Translations under genes and position numbers: made by a program
Origin: a virus
Length of the DNA: 64,000 bases
Virus record (IMG/VR): IMGVR_UViG_3300043773_000401
Coordinates: 1-64,000 of that record
Direction: 5' to 3' (one strand)
Notes under the pieces: generated by a model
What the model saw: only the letters and a program-made list of their open reading frames with translations
The model's database searches: none
What the model was told of the DNA's origin: nothing
Shown here: one piece after another, positions 6,030 through 13,319 of the stretch
Numbering within the stretch: the first letter of the stretch is position 1
Layout of the letters: each line of letters opens with the position of its first letter

Positions 6030-6269
6030 ATGGCTAAAGAATACTGGATACAGAGAGATGGTACTAAGATAGATATAGACTCTATGTCTCTTAGTCATCT
6101 TAGAAATACATTAAAGATGCTTGTTAGAAATGCTAACTATAAAAAACCTAAAGAAAGTCTTAAGTCTAAGATAGAACTTAAAGGTGATATGGCTTTAGAG
6201 TTTAATAACTCTTTCCCGGAAGATGAATATGATAACCTATTAGATGATGATGTATATGGATACTATTAA
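6030..6269 (+). CDS. Hypothetical protein, 79 aa
   Basis: No family recognised. The N-terminus is mixed-charge helix (SLSHLRNTLKMLVRNANYKK) and the C-terminus strongly acidic and aromatic (DEYDNLLDDDVYGYY). No promoter motif of the early type is seen; it may be read from an AT-rich leader at 5990-6029. It overlaps the next gene by 14 bases, so the two are a translationally coupled pair. Confidence 0.6.
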   Translation: MAKEYWIQRDGTKIDIDSMSLSHLRNTLKMLVRNANYKKPKESLKSKIELKGDMALEFNNSFPEDEYDNLLDDDVYGYY

Positions 6270-6465
6270 ATATGAGAGTGAAGATGAATACTATCAGAGA
6301 GTATGGACTATTAGACAAGAGAGACTTGAAGAATCCGGGTTGCCTGAATGGGTACTTGAGATGTATCAAGGTAGATATTCTGTAGAAATAGTTAAAGATC
6401 CTTTTGATACAGAACATCCTACACACTTTATAGGGGAACAAGATTTAGATATCTTACCCTTTTGA
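6256..6465 (+). CDS. Hypothetical protein, 69 aa
   Basis: No family recognised. Acidic and aromatic, starting MDTIKYESEDEYY; in-frame ATGs lie slightly upstream (6244-6250), but 6256 gives the smaller overlap with the preceding gene. It ends LDILPF, an acidic then hydrophobic C-terminus close to the bacterial SSB tail (DDxPF), which could bind SSB-interacting proteins by mimicry; this is inference. The last codons overlap a copy of ACCCTTTTG. Confidence 0.55.
   Translation: MDTIKYESEDEYYQRVWTIRQERLEESGLPEWVLEMYQGRYSVEIVKDPFDTEHPTHFIGEQDLDILPF
6456..6464 (+). promoter_or_regulatory. Possible early-promoter motif remnant
   Basis: ACCCTTTTG, overlapping the stop of the preceding gene. It is followed by ATG GCT AAG TAA (6476-6487) and then a terminator at 6485. 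There is no real gene in the unit, so it looks like an emptied cassette or a very short leader RNA. Confidence 0.3.
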
Positions 6466-6484
6466 TGCTGATAATATGGCTAAG

Positions 6485-6521
6485 TAACCCTGACTCATTG
6501 TAGTTAGGGTTATTTTTTTTT
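6485..6521 (+). terminator. Intrinsic terminator
   Basis: TAACCCT (6485-6491) pairs with AGGGTTA (6506-6512), with extra ACT/AGT pairing inside, then nine Ts. Confidence 0.85.
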
Positions 6522-6526
6522 GTGAA

Positions 6527-6653
6527 AACCAATTACATCTTATGAATATTGGTTACAGATTTATAAATTGATGATTTTTAATTATCCTATATCTGCAGGC
6601 ACACTCGTTCTTTTTATAATCCGAATTAACATTCAAGTCCTGCAGGTATTAGG
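6527..6653 (+). other. Intergenic region with two inverted repeats
   Basis: No gene in 6466-6691. AACCAAT (6527-6533) can pair with ATTGGTT (6548-6554). A larger inverted repeat pairs CTGCAGG (6593-6599) with CCTGCAG (6639-6645), extended by CCTA/TAGG outside it. The enclosed 39 bases include ATTCAAGTCC, which looks like a T-arm but has no matching stem, so a tRNA is not called. It may be the structured leader of the next gene. Confidence 0.35.
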
Positions 6654-6691
6654 GTATCTTAAGTAGTATAAACCAAATAAATATATAAATT

Positions 6692-7846
6692 ATGATTAGA
6701 GAAGTAATTTCACAGGGAAGTAAAACTAATGTTGAAGAATTGTTATCCCTACCATTTAAAGCAGGTAAGATTAAGTACTATCAAAGTGGTACAGCAGGTT
6801 ATAGAACAGTATCCTTTTATATGGATGATGATAAACTATGTATATCTGATAGGCATACACAAGTTTATATGGGTACTAAGAGTCTATATACTAAAAGTAA
6901 AGATTCTTTAGGATTTACCTTTGACTTTAAGACTAAGAAAGTAAAGAACTGGTTTGGTAAGTATTTAATGATAGATAACAATATGGTTAAAACTATTAGT
7001 AAGCATTACCGGGATATTGAGTGGGCATGTGATAATATGTCCTTATCCTTAATATCTTTTAAGCCAGCATTGTTTGCTAAAGTTCTTACCGGGAAGATTA
7101 CAAATCCCAGAGATCTTATAAAGCACTATCTTAAGTATCATGTTAAAGTTAATGTATCTCCAGAGTTACTATATCAGGCATATGCACAAAAGAATTTACA
7201 GTATAATGAAGTGATTGATATACTTCATAAACTTAAGTATCTTAAGAATCTTGACCATGCTCTTATAGATTACAGAAACTCTAACCTCAGAGATTTTGTT
7301 ACTGCCATCTTTGGTGCTGAAAAGTCTTCTATAAGTTATGATGCTCTTCATCTTGCTAAAATGCTTGACTATAAGGTAGATCATACTTGGTCTCAAAATA
7401 GATTAAAGGAAGAGCATGATAAATGGACTAAGGAAGTAATGCAGATAGAACTTGAGTCTTTAAAAGATGAAGTACTTGATTACCCGAAAGAAGTTTTATT
7501 ACAGGATGCTAACTTTAAGTTTAGTATAGTTAATAGTAAGAAAGACTTATTTCAGATAGGTAAGCATGAACATCATTGTATCTATACTAACTATTGGAAT
7601 AGAATCAAGGACAAAGAATATTTCTGTCTTCATGGTTATTATAATGATAAGAACTATACCATAGGCATACAAAAGGCATGGAATAGTGATGATTATGTAA
7701 TAGACCAGATTCAAAGCAAATATAATGGTGGTGCTCCTGATGAGTTGAAAGAATTTATGTATGAGACTATGAAACATCATGTCATGCAGGATTATTTCAA
7801 AAAGATTGCTAAGAAGCAACCTATTATGGTACCAAAGTTATGGTAA
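6692..7846 (+). CDS. PcfJ-like protein, 384 aa
   Basis: The C-terminal third resembles PcfJ-like proteins (PF14284), a conjugation/phage-associated family of unknown biochemical role: a FQIGKHEHHCIYTNYWNRI core (about 285-305), then an aromatic beta segment (YFCLHGYYNDKNYTIGIQ) and a C-terminal IDQIQSKYNGGAP stretch, matching the family pattern of a conserved HC.Y element followed by IxQxxGxxN. The first 270 residues are helical and lack clear motifs. It is a stand-alone gene with a structured leader and its own terminator. Confidence in the family is moderate; the His-Cys pair might bind metal. Confidence 0.5.
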   Translation: MIREVISQGSKTNVEELLSLPFKAGKIKYYQSGTAGYRTVSFYMDDDKLCISDRHTQVYMGTKSLYTKSKDSLGFTFDFKTKKVKNWFGKYLMIDNNMVKTISKHYRDIEWACDNMSLSLISFKPALFAKVLTGKITNPRDLIKHYLKYHVKVNVSPELLYQAYAQKNLQYNEVIDILHKLKYLKNLDHALIDYRNSNLRDFVTAIFGAEKSSISYDALHLAKMLDYKVDHTWSQNRLKEEHDKWTKEVMQIELESLKDEVLDYPKEVLLQDANFKFSIVNSKKDLFQIGKHEHHCIYTNYWNRIKDKEYFCLHGYYNDKNYTIGIQKAWNSDDYVIDQIQSKYNGGAPDELKEFMYETMKHHVMQDYFKKIAKKQPIMVPKLW

Positions 7847-7860
7847 CAGTTTAAAACAAC

Positions 7861-7885
7861 AGGTGGGTGAAAGTCCCACCTTTTT
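7861..7885 (+). terminator. Intrinsic terminator
   Basis: Perfect AGGTGGG (7861-7867) with CCCACCT (7875-7881), then Ts to 7885. Confidence 0.85.
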
Positions 7886-7915
7886 CATATTTATTAATCA
7901 TTAAACCTTAAAATT

Positions 7916-8191
7916 ATGGCAAGGCCAAAGAAAAAAAGTGTTGGTAGACCACGTAAAACTGCTAAGAAGATTGAACCTACAATTGATGTTAATGTTATTA
8001 ATGAACAGATACAGACAATTACAGGTCAGACATCATTGAACCACATGGTTATAACATTAGATGATCTACATGGTAAAATGCAATTCCATCTCAAGATGGT
8101 AAAAGAGCATGCCGGTGAGATCACAGATGCTGATATAACCTATTGTCAGAATCTCATTACAAGAATACTCATAAACAAATTTAACCTATGA
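7916..8191 (+). CDS. AT-hook-like small basic protein, 91 aa
   Basis: The N-terminus ARPKKKSVGRPRKTAKK carries two RP(K/R) elements including GRPRK, the core of the AT-hook, which binds the minor groove of AT-rich DNA. The rest is helical (DDLHGKMQFHLKMVKEH) and probably dimerises. Basic hook plus helical domain suggests a nucleoid-like or transcriptional modulator. It begins a three-gene run joined by ATGA overlaps. Confidence 0.6.
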   Translation: MARPKKKSVGRPRKTAKKIEPTIDVNVINEQIQTITGQTSLNHMVITLDDLHGKMQFHLKMVKEHAGEITDADITYCQNLITRILINKFNL

Positions 8192-8574
8192 GAAAGTATT
8201 GGTTAATGGTTGTTACCTTAGTGCTTGGGTGGACATTGTCTGCCCAGGCCCAAAAGGTCTTAGAGTATACGTTTACTAGAAACTATCAGATTATGGAAGA
8301 TAATAGTTTACGGGATATGAGAACTGAAAAGAATACATACTATAGAATTGCTATATCTGATGACTATAATCATTTATCTTTCTATTGTCCTTCAGAAGAT
8401 ATTTACTTTTATAGCCCGGTGTTTAAATCTTACAAGTCTGATGATGGTGAGTCTCTATACCTTCATGTTAAGCCTGAAGATAAAACTTACATGTTTGTAA
8501 TTAATAGGACTGGAGTAACTAATATGTTCTTTGAATATAAGGGTATGATATTATGTAAAAGTTTTATAGAATGA
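8188..8574 (+). CDS. Exported protein with signal peptide, 128 aa
   Basis: A classical Sec signal peptide: basic MRK, hydrophobic core WLMVVTLVLGW, and an AQA cleavage site near residue 22. The mature part is beta-rich with many Tyr and Asp and no recognised family. It would reach the periplasm or outer membrane of the Gram-negative host. It overlaps both neighbours by four bases, so it is co-translated with an AT-hook protein and an unknown cytoplasmic protein. A role in superinfection exclusion or envelope change is possible. The product of the gene at 16184 has the same layout. Confidence 0.6.
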   Translation: MRKYWLMVVTLVLGWTLSAQAQKVLEYTFTRNYQIMEDNSLRDMRTEKNTYYRIAISDDYNHLSFYCPSEDIYFYSPVFKSYKSDDGESLYLHVKPEDKTYMFVINRTGVTNMFFEYKGMILCKSFIE

Positions 8575-9029
8575 AAAGTATAAGAGTGGATATAGATTTA
8601 AGTGTTATAGAGCAGCAACTTGCTGAGATTATTAAGAATGGTGATCCTGTTAGTGGAAGTAAACTGGCTAATCTTATTATATCTGGTTTTCATGGAGTTC
8701 CTAATGGTTATGTTACTTTGTTTCAAGCCATGAATGGATTTTATCCTAAACCATTATATAAGGTAGGTCAGGATATATATGTACATAAAGATGGATTATC
8801 TTCTTGGAAGTTCAATATTAAAGAGATGGAAGATCAAGGGATGTTTATCAAAGGTGATTACATTAAAGGTTCGGTGACAGCATTTCAACCTATGCAGTAT
8901 AATCAATATTCTGTTAAGTTAGAAGCAATTAATTCATCAGGTGATAAGAGAGTTTATGAAACAGATGTAAATGCTGAACAAATAAGTAGTGTATTAAATG
9001 ATGATGTTACACCTTTACCAGAACTTTAA
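8571..9029 (+). CDS. Hypothetical protein, 152 aa
   Basis: No family recognised. An N-terminal helix (DLSVIEQQLAEIIKNG) is followed by a beta-rich region with YKVGQDIYVHKDGLSSWKF, which looks like a small barrel with a KOW- or SH3-like start, then FQPMQYNQYSVKLEAI and an acidic end. No signal peptide. It is the third gene of the ATGA-coupled run. Confidence 0.55.
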   Translation: MKSIRVDIDLSVIEQQLAEIIKNGDPVSGSKLANLIISGFHGVPNGYVTLFQAMNGFYPKPLYKVGQDIYVHKDGLSSWKFNIKEMEDQGMFIKGDYIKGSVTAFQPMQYNQYSVKLEAINSSGDKRVYETDVNAEQISSVLNDDVTPLPEL

Positions 9030-9030
9030 T

Positions 9031-9117
9031 ATGAAAGATTCAGTTAAGAATGCTGCCTATTTTATTGCTGCATGGTTGATACTAGTGGGTATAGGACTAT
9101 TGGCTTTAGCCATATAG
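9031..9117 (+). CDS. Very small membrane peptide, 28 aa
   Basis: ATG one base after the preceding stop. The product is a short polar start (MKDSVKN) followed by a single hydrophobic helix of about 20 residues with GIGLLALAI at the end. A single-span micropeptide of this type may regulate a membrane partner. Support is adjacency and clean hydrophobic composition; it is too short for a family call. Confidence 0.4.
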   Translation: MKDSVKNAAYFIAAWLILVGIGLLALAI

Positions 9118-9162
9118 TGCCATAAAAGTAAAAACAACATGCTCATAATATTTGGTTATTTC

Positions 9163-9170
9163 TATCTTTG
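9163..9170 (+). promoter_or_regulatory. Bacteroidota-type -7 element
   Basis: TATCTTTG fits TAnnTTTG, the primary-sigma -7 element of Bacteroidota. Transcription would begin about 9177, giving a leader of about 12 bases before the ATG at 9189. No good -33 TTTG is seen at the usual distance. Confidence 0.5.
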
Positions 9171-9188
9171 TATATATGTGTATATTTA

Positions 9189-9479
9189 ATGCTGTATCAA
9201 TTACCCAACGGAAGAACTGTCTATCTAACGGTTGAAGAATTCTTAGATCTGACAAAAGAAGAAGAACAATACTTAATCAGTATAGGTTATGGTGAAGTTA
9301 TCACTGATCCATGGTATGCTTCCCATTTATCCAAAGGTGAAATAAAGAATACAGACAATGATGATGATCTTGATATCACATACACAGAAGAAGATTTATC
9401 CAACTGTATAGATACTTCAGATGATTTCCTTGATGATCTACCAGATCTGAGTGATCTACTGGAGAACGCCCCAGAATAG
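9189..9479 (+). CDS. Acidic hypothetical protein, 96 aa
   Basis: No family recognised. The start MLYQLPNGRTVYL was chosen because an in-frame TTG at 9168 falls inside the promoter element. The C-terminal half is extremely acidic (NDDDLDITYTEEDLS, then DDFLDDLPDLSDLL), with repeated D-D-L units. Such tails can mimic DNA or bind SSB-like partners. Monocistronic. Confidence 0.6.
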   Translation: MLYQLPNGRTVYLTVEEFLDLTKEEEQYLISIGYGEVITDPWYASHLSKGEIKNTDNDDDLDITYTEEDLSNCIDTSDDFLDDLPDLSDLLENAPE

Positions 9480-9578
9480 TAATTTTAGTTTATTAATTTA
9501 TTCTCTTTGATGAAAGAACCACATCACTGAGATGTTTATCTATTGGTTCATATTGTATAATTGTTTAATTTTTATGTT

Positions 9579-10031
9579 ATGTCAAAAAGTGTAGTAGTTT
9601 TAGGAGAAGTAGGTAAGTCGCCTATTAATGTATCAGAGTCTAACTCAGAATTTGGGTATATCTTGGTACAACAGAAGAGAACATGGGTAGATAATACTGG
9701 ATGGGTAAGATCCAGAAATGTTACAGCACAAATACCGGGTGCAGTATCTGATTTAGAAGCTTTAGGTTATGAAAGTGGTATGGAAATTTCAGGAACTATT
9801 GTAGTTGTGGATTCCTTGACACCATTTAATACCCGTGAGCCACAGCGTGATCATAAACTTGCTGGTAAAACAGGTATTGTATGCTGTTTAGATGGTCAAC
9901 CTATTTATAGGAAGAATATCTATAAGCAAGACCCAAATGCTTTAGATCAGAAGATTCAGCACAATAACAATGAAGATATCCGTGCTGGTATTGTGAAGGC
10001 TAAGGCAGAAGATGAGAGTTTTTCTTTGTAG
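9579..10031 (+). CDS. Possible single-stranded DNA-binding (OB-fold) protein, 150 aa
   Basis: Starting at MSKSVVVLGE, the protein shows strand-like segments typical of an OB fold: GYILVQQKRTW, SRNVTAQIPG, SGMEISGTIVVVDSLTPF. It ends with a charged linker and an acidic-hydrophobic tail (EDESFSL) as in SSBs. The GYILVQQ and G-x-x-x-x-G-x-I-x-V pattern supports it, but no exact SSB signature is visible. An in-frame TTG at 9561 was rejected as start. It is a stand-alone unit with its own terminator, as expected for an abundant DNA-binding protein. Alternative: another small beta-barrel protein. Confidence 0.4.
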   Translation: MSKSVVVLGEVGKSPINVSESNSEFGYILVQQKRTWVDNTGWVRSRNVTAQIPGAVSDLEALGYESGMEISGTIVVVDSLTPFNTREPQRDHKLAGKTGIVCCLDGQPIYRKNIYKQDPNALDQKIQHNNNEDIRAGIVKAKAEDESFSL

Positions 10032-10054
10032 TTTTTCATGGTTTAAAGATGATG

Positions 10055-10076
10055 AAGGGAGTGTAACAGCTCCCTT
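10055..10076 (+). terminator. Intrinsic terminator
   Basis: AAGGGAG (10055-10061) pairs with CTCCCTT (10070-10076), followed by an AT-rich, T-dominated stretch. Confidence 0.75.
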
Positions 10077-10105
10077 TATTATTTTAATTTATTAAATTTA
10101 TTTTT

Positions 10106-10510
10106 ATGTATAAAATTAAAACTGTAGATCCTGTTATATCTGATAACTATGTTTTCAGTAAAACACAGAATGAAATGTACAAGAAAGTCCTATGTGGACT
10201 TAACGGTATAGATGAGGGCACACTGAAAAGTATGACTCAAGAAGATAAAAGAGCCATTAAGAAAAGGCACAGTAAAGCACAGTATGTGCTGAATGTATGG
10301 AAGCAAGAGTTATCTGCCGAGATTGTTAATAATCTGGTGAAAACTTTGTTTCCAAAGAGCAGATTTTTTGCTGATTGTTTTGGTACTTACACAGATCCTT
10401 CTTACTTTAACACTTTGCAATTTAAGGACTTAGGTATATCCAAGGTTCAGATTGTGAATAAGTTAATTAAAGAAGGTTTATTACCAGAATACTTTTATCA
10501 GATAAAATGA
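10106..10510 (+). CDS. Hypothetical protein, 134 aa
   Basis: No family recognised. Basic and helical, with a KRAIKKRHSKAQYVLNVWKQ segment that could contact nucleic acid and a C-terminal FKDLGISKVQIVNKLIKEGLLP resembling a small helix-turn-helix. It overlaps the HNH gene by four bases and heads the nuclease-helicase-ClpS-RNase H operon. Confidence 0.55.
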   Translation: MYKIKTVDPVISDNYVFSKTQNEMYKKVLCGLNGIDEGTLKSMTQEDKRAIKKRHSKAQYVLNVWKQELSAEIVNNLVKTLFPKSRFFADCFGTYTDPSYFNTLQFKDLGISKVQIVNKLIKEGLLPEYFYQIK

Positions 10511-10932
10511 AGCTGAAAGAATGTTATAGTTGCCATAAAGAGACAGTGATTTGGAAGAATCACAATGGGAAGAAGTATTGCAAAGCTTGCTGGGGTTGCC
10601 ATCCTGAGAGTAAGGTTACACAAAAACCAAAGAAGCAGTACACTATTCCCAAGGTCTCTGGCAAAAAAGCAAAACTAGATAGACTCTATACCACTATGCG
10701 TAAGAAGTTCTTAGATTTGTATCCTATATGTCAGGCTAATCTAGATTGTTGCAGTACTAAAGCTACTGATATACATCATAAAGCTGGTAGAGGTAAGTTC
10801 TATTTAGATACCACTACCTGGATTGCAGTATGTAGAGAATGCCATACATGGATAGAATTAAATAGTGAAAAAGCAAAAGAATTAGGATTAAGTATAAGTA
10901 GATTAACAAAAGAATCAAATGAAGAAAACTAA
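10507..10932 (+). CDS. HNH-type zinc protein (NinG-like nuclease), 141 aa
   Basis: The N-terminus has a zinc ribbon (C6-x2-C9 and C25-x2-C28). The C-terminal part has an HNH/ninG-like core: a Cys cluster at 75-82, IHHKAGRG (H90, H91), and CRECHTWIE (C109, C112, H113). This arrangement is typical of recombination-associated HNH nucleases that process branched DNA, as with lambda NinG. A basic linker joins the two. It overlaps the SF2 helicase start by 14 bases, so the two probably act together in DNA processing. It is unlike the homing-type HNH at 13994. Confidence 0.7.
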   Translation: MKLKECYSCHKETVIWKNHNGKKYCKACWGCHPESKVTQKPKKQYTIPKVSGKKAKLDRLYTTMRKKFLDLYPICQANLDCCSTKATDIHHKAGRGKFYLDTTTWIAVCRECHTWIELNSEKAKELGLSISRLTKESNEEN

Positions 10933-12019
10933 AGATGAAATACAGCAAGATGCTCTTGAGTATATTAAGAAGAAAACCAGGATAGGTATTGCTGTAAGTA
11001 TGGGTGTTGGTAAAACTCTTATAGGTTTAAAGCATTTTGATTATCTTACTGAAGGTATATTCCTGGATCATGTAAAATTACTGGTTGTAGCACCTAAGAG
11101 ATCTATATTTAAGAGTTGGAAAGATGATGCTAAAACTTTTAACTTAGAACACATTCTTAACCGGATAGAGTTTACTACATATCTTAGTCTACCAAAGTTA
11201 GACCTTAGTAATTACTATGCTATATGTCTTGATGAGTGTCATAGTCTTAAAGATACTCACGATGATGGTCTACGTAACTATAAAGGTTTTATCCTTGGTA
11301 TGACGGGAACCCCACCTAAGTCAGGTAGTTCAGAGAAAGGTATGATGGTTGCAAAGTATTGTCCTATAGACTATTATTATATTACTGATAATGCTATAGA
11401 AGATAAGATATTAAACAACTATCAGATATATGTACATTCTATACCTTTAAGTGGTGCAAGAAACATAGAAGTTAAAACCAAGAATGGTGGTAAGTTCTAT
11501 AGGTCTGAAAAAGAAACTTATAAGTACTGGACAGATAGAATAGAAAACTCTAGTAGTAAAAAGGATCTACAGATCTGCCGGGTTATGAGAATGAAAGCCA
11601 TGATGGAGTTTAAGTCTAAGGAACAAGTAGCTACTAATATCTTATCTAACTCAGAAAACAAGTGTATACTATTTGCTAATACACAAGACCAGGCAGATAG
11701 ATTATGTGAGTTTAGTTATCATAGTGGTAATTCAAGTTCAGAAAATAACTTAGAAGACTTTAAACAAGGAACTATTAAACAACTATCTTGTGTGTTACAG
11801 CTTAATGAAGGTGTTAATATACCTAATCTTAAGGAAGGTATTATAATGCATAGTTATGGTAATGAACGTAAACTTGCTCAAAGGATTGGTAGATTGTTAA
11901 GATTGAATCCTGAAGATACAGCAATAGTTCATATATTGTGCTTTAAAAATACGGTAGATACATTGTGGGTTACTAATGCTTTAGAAGATTTTGATGACAA
12001 TAAAATAATATGGTTATGA
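10919..12019 (+). CDS. Superfamily 2 DEAD/DEAH-box helicase, 366 aa
   Basis: An ATP-dependent nucleic-acid translocase with an ordered set of SF2 motifs: Walker A GVGKT (29-33), motif Ia LLVVAPKR (54-61), motif II DECH (105-108), motif III TGTP (129-132), a second RecA lobe with CILFANTQDQAD, EGVN (motif V), and QRIGRLLR (motif VI, about 321-328). The length is compact, with no extra accessory domain. SNF2/UvsW-like helicases of this size are frequent in crAss-like phages, where they may resolve replication or recombination intermediates. It is flanked by an HNH nuclease and ATGA-coupled to the next gene. Confidence 0.85.
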   Translation: MKKTKDEIQQDALEYIKKKTRIGIAVSMGVGKTLIGLKHFDYLTEGIFLDHVKLLVVAPKRSIFKSWKDDAKTFNLEHILNRIEFTTYLSLPKLDLSNYYAICLDECHSLKDTHDDGLRNYKGFILGMTGTPPKSGSSEKGMMVAKYCPIDYYYITDNAIEDKILNNYQIYVHSIPLSGARNIEVKTKNGGKFYRSEKETYKYWTDRIENSSSKKDLQICRVMRMKAMMEFKSKEQVATNILSNSENKCILFANTQDQADRLCEFSYHSGNSSSENNLEDFKQGTIKQLSCVLQLNEGVNIPNLKEGIIMHSYGNERKLAQRIGRLLRLNPEDTAIVHILCFKNTVDTLWVTNALEDFDDNKIIWL

Positions 12020-12249
12020 ATGCAAGAAGTATATCAAGAGACATTATAGATCATTTTGAAGGTGCATGTCGTGTATGTGACATAAAAGATATAGAGAATG
12101 AAGTATTTAACACTCTAGGAGATGATACTTCTATATCTGACTATAACTTAGTTATGGAATATGTACTAGATGGTCTAGACTTATGTGATAATTGTAAAGA
12201 AGAAGATATCTATGACAACTATGAAGATGAGTACCAAGACAGAGATTGA
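12016..12249 (+). CDS. Small CxxC zinc-binding-type protein, 77 aa
   Basis: The start at 12016 makes a four-base ATGA overlap with the helicase. Two Cys pairs (CRVCD near residue 18 and LCDNC near 58) can bind one zinc. The rest is acidic, with a very acidic C-terminus (EEDIYDNYEDEYQ). No family recognised. It lies between the helicase and ClpS and overlaps ClpS by 23 bases. Confidence 0.55.
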   Translation: MNARSISRDIIDHFEGACRVCDIKDIENEVFNTLGDDTSISDYNLVMEYVLDGLDLCDNCKEEDIYDNYEDEYQDRD

Positions 12250-12496
12250 GTCAGCAATAGATGAATTGCTTGAACCTGCTAAATGTATAGTGTTATACAA
12301 TGATGATGTAAATACATTCTTTCATGTAATGATGTGTTTAATAGTATATTGTGAGCATGAACAAGAACAAGCAGAACAAGCTACTTTAATAGTACATAAT
12401 AATGGTAAGTGTGCAGTTAAAACTGGCTCCTTTGATGAACTAAAACCTAGATGTGAAGCCCTATTAGAAAATGGATTAACAGCAAAAATAGAATGA
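12227..12496 (+). CDS. clpS: ClpS-like Clp protease adaptor, 89 aa
   Basis: ClpS delivers N-end-rule substrates to ClpAP and blocks other ClpA substrates. Family signatures are clear: LYNDDVNTF (23-31), with the Asn-Asp pair that binds the substrate amino terminus, and the QATLIVHNNGKCAVKTG segment (51-67) with the conserved His57. The end (LLENGLTAKIE) also fits. It resembles Bacteroidota-type ClpS, so it was probably taken from a host lineage. An 18-residue variable N-terminal extension, which in ClpS enters ClpA, is present. Start chosen at MSTKTEIE (12227); in-frame upstream Met codons would only lengthen the overlap. A phage copy could redirect host proteolysis. No clpA is in the window. 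Confidence 0.85.
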   Translation: MSTKTEIESAIDELLEPAKCIVLYNDDVNTFFHVMMCLIVYCEHEQEQAEQATLIVHNNGKCAVKTGSFDELKPRCEALLENGLTAKIE

Positions 12497-12924
12497 AAAT
12501 AGTAGAGATTTACACAGATGGTAGTTGCACTCCCAATCCAGGTCCAGGTACCTGTGCTTATGCAATAATAGAGAAAGATACTGTAGTTAGACAAGAGATC
12601 TTTTCTTCTGAAGATGCAACAAATAATATCATGGAGATGACTGCTGTAGTGAAAGCCTTGGAGTATTGTCTTAGACATCATAAAGACTCAAGGATTTATA
12701 TTCATACAGATAGTCAGTATATACAACTGGGGATATCAGAATGGCTTCCTAAATGGAAAGCTAATAACTGGAAGACTTCTGCTAAGAAACCAGTGTCAAA
12801 TAAAGAGTTATGGAATCAGATAGATGATCTTAATTCACAGCTTAAAGTTAGTTTCCAATGGGTTAGAGGTCACTCTGACAACAAGTGGAACAACTATGTA
12901 GATAAATTATGTAAAACCAAATAA
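12493..12924 (+). CDS. rnhA: Ribonuclease HI, 143 aa
   Basis: Cleaves RNA in RNA-DNA hybrids, for example Okazaki primers. The complete metal-binding set is visible: D9 in YTDGSC, E48 in NNIMEMTA, D73 in HTDSQY and D137 in NNYVDKL, with the flexible His at RGHSDN (H127). Length and spacing match Escherichia coli RNase HI, including the basic handle region (KWKANNWKTSAKKPVSN). The usual N-x-x-A-D near the end is NNYVD here, a mild change. It is ATGA-coupled to clpS. Confidence 0.92.
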   Translation: MKIVEIYTDGSCTPNPGPGTCAYAIIEKDTVVRQEIFSSEDATNNIMEMTAVVKALEYCLRHHKDSRIYIHTDSQYIQLGISEWLPKWKANNWKTSAKKPVSNKELWNQIDDLNSQLKVSFQWVRGHSDNKWNNYVDKLCKTK

Positions 12925-12932
12925 AGCAGAGT

Positions 12933-13319
12933 ATGACACAGTCCTTTAAAAGAGTAGAAAAAAGAATGCATAGCATTCAGAAACATTTAATTAATTCACC
13001 TGAGAAGAGTTATTACTTATTATCTCGTAATGTAGGTGGTAATTCTAGATTATACAAGTGGTTGAAAGATAATGGCATCACCAAGAAAGGTCACAATGGA
13101 TTTATTATATGGAGTCCTGCAGTTCCTGTATCTGGTGTGTTAATCAACAAGTATCTAGAGTATAACAGACAAGCAACAGAAGCATCCAAAGCATCTTCTA
13201 ATAAGGTACCTACTAAGAAGGTGACAAGAACTAGAAAGTCAAAGAAGACAACAACTCCCACTAAAGAGTGGTCTAGAGAAGTAAGTTTATTCTGGGGTCT
13301 AATAAAGTTTAAGATATGA
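12933..13319 (+). CDS. Hypothetical basic protein, 128 aa
   Basis: No family recognised. Residues 1-75 look like a small globular domain (LISRN-like core, LYKWLKDNGITKKGHNGFIIW). Then comes a Lys/Thr/Ser-rich disordered linker (about 90-115, with TRTRKSKKTTTPTK) and a short hydrophobic end. The basic tail suggests nucleic-acid binding. ATGA overlap with the AlkB-like gene. Confidence 0.55.
   Translation: MTQSFKRVEKRMHSIQKHLINSPEKSYYLLSRNVGGNSRLYKWLKDNGITKKGHNGFIIWSPAVPVSGVLINKYLEYNRQATEASKASSNKVPTKKVTRTRKSKKTTTPTKEWSREVSLFWGLIKFKI

Noticed and set aside
6593-6645. A tRNA around ATTCAAGTCC
   Set aside because: No D arm or acceptor stem; only the outer inverted repeat is supported.
12322-12681. 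Minus-strand frame of 119 codons
   Set aside because: Antisense to clpS and rnhA, whose catalytic motifs are clear.
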